NCBI GenBank assembly: GCA_022821275.1
Contig: JAJEDY010000099.1
Location: forward strand, 1-50,570
DNA: 50,570 nt
DNA from: Candidatus Latescibacterota bacterium
Lineage (GTDB): Bacteria; Latescibacterota; UBA2968
Direction: 5' to 3'
Part shown: one piece after another, positions 43,464 to 50,570 of the stretch
Position numbering within the stretch: the first letter of the stretch is position 1
Layout of the letters: the number at the start of each line of letters is the position of its first letter
Program-made: the position numbers and the translations under genes
Notes under the pieces: generated by a model
Database searches by the model: none
Told to the model about the DNA's origin: nothing
What the model saw: only the letters and a program-made list of their open reading frames with translations

Positions 43464-44921
43464 ATGTCTGAAAAATACAATATTCTCCTGATGATCTCCG
43501 ATCAGCACAGCAAATATCACATTGGTGCTTATGGCGACCCCCTCGTGCGTACGCCCCATCTCGACCAACTCGCAGAAAACGGCACGCGCTTTACCAGCGC
43601 GTATTGCGCCTCGCCCGTCTGCGTGCCCAGCCGCATGTCATTTATGACGTGTCGCATGCCTTCGGCCAATCGCGTGTGGAACAACAATCATCTGCTGCAT
43701 TCGGGCATTCCCACCTGGGCACATGCCATGGGGCTGGCCGGGTATGAAACATCGCTTATTGGGCGAATGCACTTCAACGGACACGACCAGCGACACGGCT
43801 TTGAAAATCGTCCCCTTGGCGAATACGGTGCCACACATCCGGGTGCAGACAGGCAGGGCGCGCCCCTCTTCAAAAGCATTTCAACGGCGACCACCGGACA
43901 AAATCGCACGGCTGTTGAAGTTGCTGGACGGGGATATGGTTCATATCACGTCTTTGACGAAATGGTCGCTGAAAGAACCAGCGCGTATCTGCGCGACAAA
44001 GCGCAAAATCCCGGCGATCGCCCCTTTGCTGCCGTAGCGGGATTCCTCTTGCCCCACTGTCCCTTCATCGCGCACAAAGAGCTTTTTGATTATTACTACG
44101 ATCGCGTCGATATTCCCCAACACACGCCCAATGAACCCGGAGCTATTCGCAAATTCAAACAGCTTCGCGGCCTCTATCCCCCCCTTGACGAAGAACGCAT
44201 CCGCGTTGCCCGCGCCGCTTATTTTGGCATGTGCGAATACCTCGACCTGCAAATTGGATGCATCCTTCAAACCCTGCGAGAAACGGGCCTCGACCGCAAT
44301 ACCCTGGTCATTTATTGCTCGGACCACGGCGAAATGGCCGGAGAACACGGCTGCTGGTGGAAAAGCAGTTACTACGAAGGATCTGTCGGCGTCCCCCTCA
44401 TCGCAAGCCTCCCCGGCGTGATCGCGCCAAACGCGGAAAGCAATCAGATATGTAATCTAATGGACATTGGTCCCACCCTGCTCGACATGGCAGAAGGAGA
44501 TCCCATGCCGGACATTCACGGACACTCGCTCTGGCCGTTGCTCGCGGATCGAGATGCAGGCGATCATCCCAACGAAACATTTAGCGAACACCTGGGGATA
44601 GAACGCACACCCTCGTGTATGATCCGAACCGGTCCCTGGAAATGTTACACATATCACGACGATACCGCACCCGTTCTATACAACCTCGAAGACGATCCCG
44701 ATGAAATGCACAACCTGGGCAGCGACCCAAATTATGAACCCATCCGCACCCGCCTCGTATCCCGCATTTTTGAACACTGGGATCCCGAGTATGTACTCAG
44801 AGAATGCGCGGATATCGACCGCGACATACGCCTGATTACCCGCTGGGGACAGGCCATTCAACCCACCCTGCCCGACAGCGTCCCGGTGCCCGATGATGCC
44901 GAAGATATTGAATGTCTGTGA
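43464..44921 (+). CDS. Type I sulfatase
   Basis: 485 residues. The formylglycine motif is CVPSR (53-57), preceded by metal-binding Asp13 in ISDQHSKYH, and followed by the VIYCSDHGEMAGEHGCWWKSS block that carries further active-site residues. The enzyme hydrolyses sulfate esters of polysaccharides or choline/arylsulfate-like compounds; the substrate is not evident. It lacks a signal peptide, so it appears cytoplasmic. The Cys must be oxidised by a true FGE (or the SPASM enzyme); the SUMF1-domain protein at 4123-4914 is unlikely to serve because it lacks the catalytic Cys. Confidence 0.94.
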   Translation: MSEKYNILLMISDQHSKYHIGAYGDPLVRTPHLDQLAENGTRFTSAYCASPVCVPSRMSFMTCRMPSANRVWNNNHLLHSGIPTWAHAMGLAGYETSLIGRMHFNGHDQRHGFENRPLGEYGATHPGADRQGAPLFKSISTATTGQNRTAVEVAGRGYGSYHVFDEMVAERTSAYLRDKAQNPGDRPFAAVAGFLLPHCPFIAHKELFDYYYDRVDIPQHTPNEPGAIRKFKQLRGLYPPLDEERIRVARAAYFGMCEYLDLQIGCILQTLRETGLDRNTLVIYCSDHGEMAGEHGCWWKSSYYEGSVGVPLIASLPGVIAPNAESNQICNLMDIGPTLLDMAEGDPMPDIHGHSLWPLLADRDAGDHPNETFSEHLGIERTPSCMIRTGPWKCYTYHDDTAPVLYNLEDDPDEMHNLGSDPNYEPIRTRLVSRIFEHWDPEYVLRECADIDRDIRLITRWGQAIQPTLPDSVPVPDDAEDIECL

Positions 44922-44940
44922 AGCGAGAGGCAAAAGCAAC

Positions 44941-45023
44941 CACCGATGAACACCGATGAACACAGATAGTGAGACGAGAGGCAAAGAGAGACTGGAGCCT
45001 GTGGGGTTGGGTGGTCGTCTCAC
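44941..45023. repeat. Intergenic mini-repeats (GATGAACACC decamers and an inverted repeat)
   Basis: Three 10-bp units, CACCGATGAA, CACCGATGAA and CACAGATAGT, lie at 44941-44970. A 9-bp inverted repeat GTGAGACGA / TCGTCTCAC (44969-44977 and 45015-45023) follows. The rest of 44922-45173 has no gene; 45024-45173 is A+T-rich and holds the promoter of the next gene. Confidence 0.65.
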
Positions 45024-45173
45024 GGCTTACATCTTACGTCTCGCGCCTTTTATTTTAAGTGACAAATGATTCTTTTTTACTTTACTTTAACACCCTTGAA
45101 TTATCCGTTGTCGCATTATACCACCTTTTTAGCTGAATAGTTTTTCGAGCTATTTTTAACAGAGGGCATATTT

Positions 45174-47981
45174 ATGCAACGCAAGTTTTTAATCCCAACC
45201 ATATTTGTCATTGTCATCGGGCTCGCGTGGTTATCATCCTATTACACCGACTGGCTGTGGTTCTCGAGTCTCGATTTTCAGGCTGTCTTCTGGACCACCT
45301 TGAAAGCGCGTTTCCTCTCCGGCATATTTTACGGTCTAATTGCCGCTGTGGTCATTGGAATCAATCTCCATTATGTCGGTCGATTCACCCGCTCCGCGCT
45401 CGAAGCAGACGCCTCACTTTACGAAGGCGAAATGCCCGGCGCAAGCCTGCTGCGCTCAAATACTGGCTATATGTTAATCGCCGCTGTCCTCGTCCTCATT
45501 ATGGGCAATGTCGGATCCTCCCAGTGGCCCACCCTGTTGCGTTACTGGTACGGCGGATCATTTGGCACTGCCGATCCCATCTTTGGACGCGACGTGGGGT
45601 TTTATGTCTTTGATTTGCCCTTTTACCAGTTCACAGTCGGGTTTCTCGTCGGCACAGTAATCGTATCAGCCCTCGCATCAGGCGTTATTTACATGGCCAC
45701 AGGCGGTATTAGCCTGCAAGAACGCATTCAGGTCATGCCGCGCCCCGTCGCACACCTATCTGCCCTTGCCGGGCTATTCTTGCTGTTTTCGGCTATCAAT
45801 TATTACCTCAAAATCTACGGCTTGCTCTATTCTCCTGGCGACGTCTTTTTCGGTGCTGGATTTGTCGATGTCAATATCCAACGCTGGATATATTGGATCC
45901 TCATCATCGCCTTTGTCGCAACTGGCATCATGCTCTTGCGAAATATCAAAGCACGTGAAGCGCGCCCACTCCTCATCGGTGTTGGCGTCTTTCTCGTTGG
46001 AACCATAGGGCTGGGCAGTATTCCGGGTGCAATTGTGCAAAAACTCATCGTAGATCCCACCGAACTCCAGCGCGAAAGTCCCTACATCAAAAACAATATT
46101 GAATTCACGCGAAAAGCATACGCACTCGACAGGATTGTAGAACAACCTTTTGAGGCATCCGAAAATCTCACCGCAGCGGACATCGCCGCCAATCCTTTGA
46201 CCATTCGCAACATCCGCATCTGGGACGAGCGCCCAATGGTGCAAACCTATCAGCAAGTCCAGGAAATTCGCCCCTATTATGTCTTTCCCAGCGTTGATGT
46301 GGATCGCTATACCGTTGACGGCGTTTACCGCCAGGTGATGCTCTCAGGACGCGAACTCGACACCAATCGCCTGCCTGCACAGGCGCGCAACTGGGTTAAT
46401 GAAACCCTGCAATACACACACGGATACGGCGTTGCCATGAGCCCGGTTACGCACGTCACCCCCGAGGGTCTGCCAGCATTTATGATCAAAGATATACCCC
46501 CGGTATCCGACGCGGCAGAGCTACAAATTACCCGTCCGGAAATCTACTATGGCGAACGCACCTACGGCAATGTGGTCGTCAAAACCAGCGCCGAAGAATT
46601 TGACTATCCCCAGCGCGATGGCAATGCGTTTACCACCTACAAAGGCAATGGCGGAGTGCCCATGGGCAGTTTCATCAACCGCCTGGCATATACCATTCGC
46701 ATGATGGACCCCAATCTGCTCTTGAGTAGCTACATCCTGCCTGAGAGCAAAATTATGTACCATCGGCAGATCGCCCAACGCGCACGCGAGATCGCACCTT
46801 TTCTCTTCTTCGACTCCGACCCCTATCTCGTTATCTCCGAAGGCCGTCTGTACTGGATATTAGATGCGTACACAACCACCAACATGTATCCCTATTCCAA
46901 ACGCATGGGGCGGTCGCAGATCAACTACATCCGCAACTCGGTCAAGGTCGTTATGGATGCCTATCACGGTTCCGTCACCTTTTATCAGGCTGAAGATGAA
47001 CCCGTAATTGCCGCTTATGCCGCGATATTCCCCACTCTGTTCAAATCAATTGACACTATGCCTGCTGATTTGCGCGCCCATGTGCGGTATCCCGTCGATC
47101 TCTTCCGCATTCAAGCGACGATGTATCGCGAATACCACATGCAGGAAGTACAGGTGTTTTACAACCAGGAAGACCTGTGGGAAATCCCAAATGAGATCTA
47201 CGGCCAAAACGACCGCACACAGCCGATGGAACCGTATTATATCATCGTCAAGTTCCCCGGTGAACAACGCGAAGAATTTCTGCTGCTCGTGCCCTTCACA
47301 CCCGCCCAAAAGGACAACATGATCGGTTGGCTGGCCGCCCGATGCGATGGAGAAAACTACGGCGACTTGCTCGTCTATACCCTGCCCAAAGAAAAACTCA
47401 TCTTTGGTCCCATGCAGCTCGAAGCACGCATCGATCAGCAACCAGATATATCGAGCCAACTCACCCTGTGGGGACAGGGCGGCTCCGAAGTCATTCGCGG
47501 CAACCTTTTGGCCGTACCCATCGAATCATCTTTCCTGTACGTCGAACCCATCTACCTGCAAGCCCGTCAGGAATCCGAGCAATTCCAGCAACAGGGTTTT
47601 GAAGGCGAAGGCGGTGGACAGCCGCAGCAAGGGCAACCACCGCGTCAACTCCAGCAAAGCACTGCCATCCCCGAACTCAAGCAAGTGATCGTCGCATTTG
47701 GCGGACAGGTCATCATGCGCGATACATTTGAACAGGCCCTCAACGACCTGTTTGGCTCTGGCGCGGGGAAAACCCTGGAGACACCAGGTTCCGAAGAAAT
47801 ACCTGCTACAACATCAGAACAACCCGCTGAACGCACCGCAGCAGCGTTGGCCTCAGAAGCAGATATGCAATTCCAGCGCGTGCGGGAATCGCTTCAAAAG
47901 TGGGATTGGACAACCGCGGGCGAAGCGATGAAACAGCTGGAAAAATCGATTCTCGAATTGAAAAAGACGCTGGAGAAATAA
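45174..47981 (+). CDS. UPF0182-family membrane protein
   Basis: 935 residues. Seven or so membrane segments fill the first 290 residues (IVIGLAWLSSYYTDWLWFSSL, then repeats of hydrophobic blocks to VGTIGLGSIPGAIVQ). A large soluble part follows with the family's hallmark ESPYIKNNIEFTRKAYALDRI, RNIRIWDERPMVQTYQQVQEIRPYYVF and PFTPAQKDNMIGWLAARCDG. Gln/Pro-rich and acidic stretches and a coiled coil (about 880-935) end the chain. UPF0182 occurs in actinobacteria, cyanobacteria and clostridia; its function is unknown. SD AGAGGGC precedes the ATG. Confidence 0.9.
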   Translation: MQRKFLIPTIFVIVIGLAWLSSYYTDWLWFSSLDFQAVFWTTLKARFLSGIFYGLIAAVVIGINLHYVGRFTRSALEADASLYEGEMPGASLLRSNTGYMLIAAVLVLIMGNVGSSQWPTLLRYWYGGSFGTADPIFGRDVGFYVFDLPFYQFTVGFLVGTVIVSALASGVIYMATGGISLQERIQVMPRPVAHLSALAGLFLLFSAINYYLKIYGLLYSPGDVFFGAGFVDVNIQRWIYWILIIAFVATGIMLLRNIKAREARPLLIGVGVFLVGTIGLGSIPGAIVQKLIVDPTELQRESPYIKNNIEFTRKAYALDRIVEQPFEASENLTAADIAANPLTIRNIRIWDERPMVQTYQQVQEIRPYYVFPSVDVDRYTVDGVYRQVMLSGRELDTNRLPAQARNWVNETLQYTHGYGVAMSPVTHVTPEGLPAFMIKDIPPVSDAAELQITRPEIYYGERTYGNVVVKTSAEEFDYPQRDGNAFTTYKGNGGVPMGSFINRLAYTIRMMDPNLLLSSYILPESKIMYHRQIAQRAREIAPFLFFDSDPYLVISEGRLYWILDAYTTTNMYPYSKRMGRSQINYIRNSVKVVMDAYHGSVTFYQAEDEPVIAAYAAIFPTLFKSIDTMPADLRAHVRYPVDLFRIQATMYREYHMQEVQVFYNQEDLWEIPNEIYGQNDRTQPMEPYYIIVKFPGEQREEFLLLVPFTPAQKDNMIGWLAARCDGENYGDLLVYTLPKEKLIFGPMQLEARIDQQPDISSQLTLWGQGGSEVIRGNLLAVPIESSFLYVEPIYLQARQESEQFQQQGFEGEGGGQPQQGQPPRQLQQSTAIPELKQVIVAFGGQVIMRDTFEQALNDLFGSGAGKTLETPGSEEIPATTSEQPAERTAAALASEADMQFQRVRESLQKWDWTTAGEAMKQLEKSILELKKTLEK

Positions 47982-48007
47982 GCTCTCCAGTCCATTTCTC
48001 TCAACTC

Positions 48008-48046
48008 AAACATGGATAGACAGAACAATCTCGTCTATCCATGTTT
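48008..48046. terminator. Intrinsic terminator after the UPF0182 gene
   Basis: A 14-bp perfect stem AAACATGGATAGAC / GTCTATCCATGTTT with an 11-nt loop is followed by a further TTCTAT. It stops the UPF0182 transcript before the next gene at 48073. Confidence 0.82.
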
Positions 48047-48072
48047 TCTATGACTTCATAGAAAGGAAAAAA

Positions 48073-49050
48073 ATGGCTGTAAAAGTAGGATTCATCGGAA
48101 CAGGCGGCATATCGCGCCCCCACCGGAAACATCTCAAAAGTATGGATGACGTAGAAGTAGTGGCAATGTGCGACCTGGAAGAAGACCGCGTCGCAGAAGC
48201 CGCCGAAGAATGGAATGCAGCTATCTATACAGATTACAAAACAATGCTCGAAAACGAAGAAATGGACGCGCTATACGTGTGCATACCGCCCTTTGCACAC
48301 GAAGAGCAGGAAATCATGGCCGCCGAAAAAGGCATTGCCCTCTTCGTGGAAAAACCCGTGTCTGTCACAATGGAAAAAGCCCGCGAAGTCGATGCAGCCA
48401 TTCGCAAAAACAACGTCGTATCGTGTGTTGGATTCCAGGGGCGCTATTTAGACATTATCGCACAGACAAAAGACCTGCTCAAAGACCGTCCCGTTGGACT
48501 GGCAATGGGATACTGGATGGGAGGAATGCCGCAAGTGCCCTGGTGGCGGCGCAAAGAAATGTCGGGGGGACAGGCCGTTGAGCAAACCATTCACGTCACC
48601 GATATGGCGCGGTACCTCTTTGGCGAAGTAAAATCCGTCTATGCGGCTGGGCGCACGGGTTTAATGACCGATGTGCCTGACTACAACATCGAAGACAGCA
48701 GCGCAGCCACGCTCGTCTTTGAAAGCGGTCTGGCAGCCACCATCTTCTCGGCGTGTTTTCTATCGGGAGGACGAGGCAGAGGCGGCATTGACATCTTCAC
48801 CAAAGACCTGAACATCGAATATCGCGAGCGCAGATCCATCACCATCATTCAAGATGGCAATTCAGAACTCGTCGAAGTGCAAAATGATTTCTGGCAAGAC
48901 ATGGACAATGACTTCATAGATGCCGTGCGAAAAGGCGACGACTCCACACTCAAAACCACGTACGCCGATGCCGTCAAAACACAAGAAGTCGTCATGGCTG
49001 TAAACCGCTCAATAGAAACGGGCGAAGTCGTTCAAATATCGGATATGTGA
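48073..49050 (+). CDS. Gfo/Idh/MocA-family oxidoreductase
   Basis: 325 residues. The N-terminal Rossmann domain has GFIGTGGISRPHRKH (6-20) and the catalytic-domain Lys in FVEKPVS (91-97). The C-terminal domain has the family GGQAVEQTIHVTDMARYLFGEVK. The enzyme uses NAD(P) for oxidation or reduction of a sugar or cyclitol; the substrate is unknown. AAAGGAA precedes the ATG. It converges with the FAD oxidoreductase, leaving 4 bp between stops. Confidence 0.93.
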   Translation: MAVKVGFIGTGGISRPHRKHLKSMDDVEVVAMCDLEEDRVAEAAEEWNAAIYTDYKTMLENEEMDALYVCIPPFAHEEQEIMAAEKGIALFVEKPVSVTMEKAREVDAAIRKNNVVSCVGFQGRYLDIIAQTKDLLKDRPVGLAMGYWMGGMPQVPWWRRKEMSGGQAVEQTIHVTDMARYLFGEVKSVYAAGRTGLMTDVPDYNIEDSSAATLVFESGLAATIFSACFLSGGRGRGGIDIFTKDLNIEYRERRSITIIQDGNSELVEVQNDFWQDMDNDFIDAVRKGDDSTLKTTYADAVKTQEVVMAVNRSIETGEVVQISDM

Positions 49051-49054
49051 GGAA

Positions 49055-50194
49055 TCACTGAAAAAACCGCTCGAGGCGATAGCGTCTCAAAAAATCTATT
49101 CGAGCGCCATCCAAAATCTCAATCGCCGCGCATTCGCCAATTAGAGGCGCGAGCGTAACCCCACTGTGTGTCACAGACAAATAGAGATTGGGAACCCGTT
49201 GGGAAAATCCGAGAATCGGGTGTCCGTCCTTTGGAATAGGACGGCGCCCGCGCCGCACCTCGCGCACGGGCACGCCTTCAATCGCAGGCAAAAAACGCGC
49301 CACAGCATCGACCACCCGCTGCACTTCTCGATCATCCTGCCCCAGCGAACCGCCATCGTACACGCGACCGTGCGCCCCGCCGTGAAGCATCACCGAACCA
49401 TTGGGCAACTGCCTGAAATTGGTCTGTGGAGGACAATCGCGGGGCGAATGCACCACCGATACGGTTTCAAAAACAGGTGGCACTGGCTCTGTCAAAATCG
49501 TACATCCAAACGTATAATACATCGGCACATCAACATCTGCCATTGCCGCGAGACTTGCCGTATCTGCTCCCCCTGCAAGCACGACCGCATCACATGCGAT
49601 CTCTCCCCTGTCCGTCACCACAGCCGCAATATCCGCCCTCGAACGCGCCAGCCCTGTGACGCGCGTCTGAAACAAAATATCTGCGCCCCACTCCTTTAAC
49701 CGTTCAACACACGCCCCAACAACAGCTCCCGTATCCGCGTGTCCTTCTATGTCCGTATAAGAAGCTGCCGTCACAACGCCCGGGGTCAAACGCGGCTCCA
49801 ACGCTTCAATCTCCTTCCCATTCAACAGACGAATGGGATATCCCCACGACTGCAAAACGCCCGCGCGCTCCACAATTTCTCGCGCGCCGTCATCCGTAGA
49901 AGCCCACCGCAATTCACCGCCCCATGTCGCGCTTTGCGGGCAACCCAGCCGCTCGACAAACCGCGCCCACATATCCAGCGAACGTCGGTTGAAAAGGTGA
50001 TAATGTCTGGGATTTTTATCGCGTGCGTTCATCCACGCAAAAGATACCGCGGTTGCCGGTTGAACGGCTGATCTCCTCCCGGGTTCACCCGCATCAATCA
50101 GCGTGACCTTTGCATTGCGTCTCGCCAGGTGAAATGCGATTGACGCCCCTACAATACCCGCACCAATCACAGCGATATTTGAAAAATTACTCAT
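49055..50194 (-). CDS. FAD-dependent oxidoreductase (DadA/glycine-oxidase-like)
   Basis: 379 residues. The FAD-binding motif AVIGAGIVGASIAFHLARRNAKVTLID opens at residue 9 (GAGIVG), the DAO-type core follows, and the C-terminal block SVTHSGVTLAPLIGECAAIEIL is the family's second FAD contact. Members oxidise amino acids, sarcosine or related amines. It lies downstream, on the same strand, of an AGCS amino-acid:sodium symporter gene, which supports amino-acid or amine catabolism as its role (inference). A terminator lies between the two. Confidence 0.93.
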   Translation of the reverse strand: MSNFSNIAVIGAGIVGASIAFHLARRNAKVTLIDAGEPGRRSAVQPATAVSFAWMNARDKNPRHYHLFNRRSLDMWARFVERLGCPQSATWGGELRWASTDDGAREIVERAGVLQSWGYPIRLLNGKEIEALEPRLTPGVVTAASYTDIEGHADTGAVVGACVERLKEWGADILFQTRVTGLARSRADIAAVVTDRGEIACDAVVLAGGADTASLAAMADVDVPMYYTFGCTILTEPVPPVFETVSVVHSPRDCPPQTNFRQLPNGSVMLHGGAHGRVYDGGSLGQDDREVQRVVDAVARFLPAIEGVPVREVRRGRRPIPKDGHPILGFSQRVPNLYLSVTHSGVTLAPLIGECAAIEILDGARIDFLRRYRLERFFQ

Positions 50195-50213
50195 CTCTGT
50201 TTCCCATATAGAA

Positions 50214-50242
50214 AACGGGTTCGCCTTTAAGGAGAACCCGTT
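50214..50242. terminator. Intrinsic terminator after the AGCS symporter gene
   Basis: A 9-bp stem AACGGGTTC / GAACCCGTT with an 11-nt loop lies just past the symporter stop (50264) on the minus strand. It may limit read-through into the oxidoreductase gene. Confidence 0.75.
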
Positions 50243-50263
50243 CTATCTTGCCGCACGGCTCAA

Positions 50264-50570
50264 TTATTTATACACCGTCAACTCACCCGCCTTGTAACGT
50301 CCCCAGTATTCTTTGAGCACAGCCTTGATTTGCGGGCTTAAGATAATGCCGCCAATAATATTCGGGAATGCCATGCCCAGGATCATCGCATCGGAAAAAT
50401 CGAGCACACTCTGTAATGCCGTAACAGCCCCGATAAACACAAAACACACAAAAATAATGCGATAAGCCAGAATGGATTTTATACCAAAAAGATATTCCCA
50501 CGCTCGCTCGCCGTAATAAGACCAGGAGATCATCGTCGAATACGCAAAAAGCATTACGGCAAATGCGAGC
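50264..50570 (-). CDS. Sodium:alanine/glycine symporter family (AGCS) protein, partial (N-terminus beyond window)
   Basis: 102 C-terminal residues are visible; the frame is open to the right edge. The AGCS family end block AFAVMLFAYSTMISWSYYGER is unmistakable, followed by two membrane segments and the NIIGGIILSPQIKAVLKEYW end. The family imports small neutral amino acids with sodium. A terminator follows the stop. Confidence 0.92.
   Translation of the reverse strand, partial: LAFAVMLFAYSTMISWSYYGERAWEYLFGIKSILAYRIIFVCFVFIGAVTALQSVLDFSDAMILGMAFPNIIGGIILSPQIKAVLKEYWGRYKAGELTVYK

Overview
The window looks like a chromosomal fragment from an uncultured bacterium of the FCB supergroup, most likely Candidatus Latescibacterota or a close relative. 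Pointers are a 2066-residue SprA-type outer-membrane protein, a 30-residue mS38/COX24-like ribosomal peptide of the kind seen in Bacteroidetes, a DUF5916 barrel protein, a paired EF-hand (dockerin-like) module in a secreted beta-helix protein, and a peripheral-metabolism set (sulfatase, Gfo/Idh/MocA dehydrogenase, sugar-phosphate isomerase-like protein, amidohydrolase, LLM flavoenzyme) typical of marine or soil organic-matter degraders. The phylum is an inference; no rRNA gene is present.

Layout. 0-3.7 kb (minus): a membrane-anchored M28-like protein that runs off the left edge, overlapping a DUF6785 multi-pass membrane protein. 3.9-4.1 kb: tRNA-Phe(GAA) with promoter and a shared terminator. 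4.1-10.2 kb (minus): a regulated module made of an NtrC-family response regulator, a terminator, three 16-bp palindromes spaced exactly 21 bp, a textbook -24/-12 sigma-54 promoter, and a translationally coupled operon. The operon encodes a tyrosine recombinase-ATPase-transmembrane fusion, a YdjM/DUF457-type membrane protein and a short HlyD-like adaptor, with a SUMF1-domain protein downstream. This is the most unusual part of the window. 10.4-17.6 kb is an accessory stretch: a HigBA module, a secreted beta-helix protein, a PLP decarboxylase, a PIN toxin-antitoxin pair, decayed genes and palindromic repeats. 17.6-26.3 kb holds an ABC ATPase and a set of catabolic genes (isomerase-like, NIPSNAP, SDR, amidohydrolase, LLM oxidoreductase, class-III aminotransferase, MDR dehydrogenase). 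26.3-31.5 kb holds a DUF5916 protein, a thiolase, a cytochrome c/alkyltransferase-like pair, an HU gene, the tiny ribosomal protein and tRNA-Arg(CCG). 31.5-40.8 kb (minus) is one tight cluster: sprA, a ComEA-like protein, a PilM-like protein, a NYN nuclease-like protein and obg. 41-43.4 kb (plus) is an LptF/LptG pair. 43.4-50.6 kb holds a sulfatase, a UPF0182 protein, a Gfo/Idh/MocA dehydrogenase, a FAD oxidoreductase and the C-terminal part of an AGCS amino-acid:sodium symporter running off the right edge.

How the parts may work together. The response regulator is inferred to bind the three phased palindromes (about -111, -132 and -153 from the predicted start) and to activate the sigma-54 promoter in front of the recombinase-ATPase operon. 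All products of that operon look membrane-associated or exported. No histidine kinase is visible. Start sites of many genes were moved from the longest open frame to the codon with a Shine-Dalgarno sequence; this is stated per gene.
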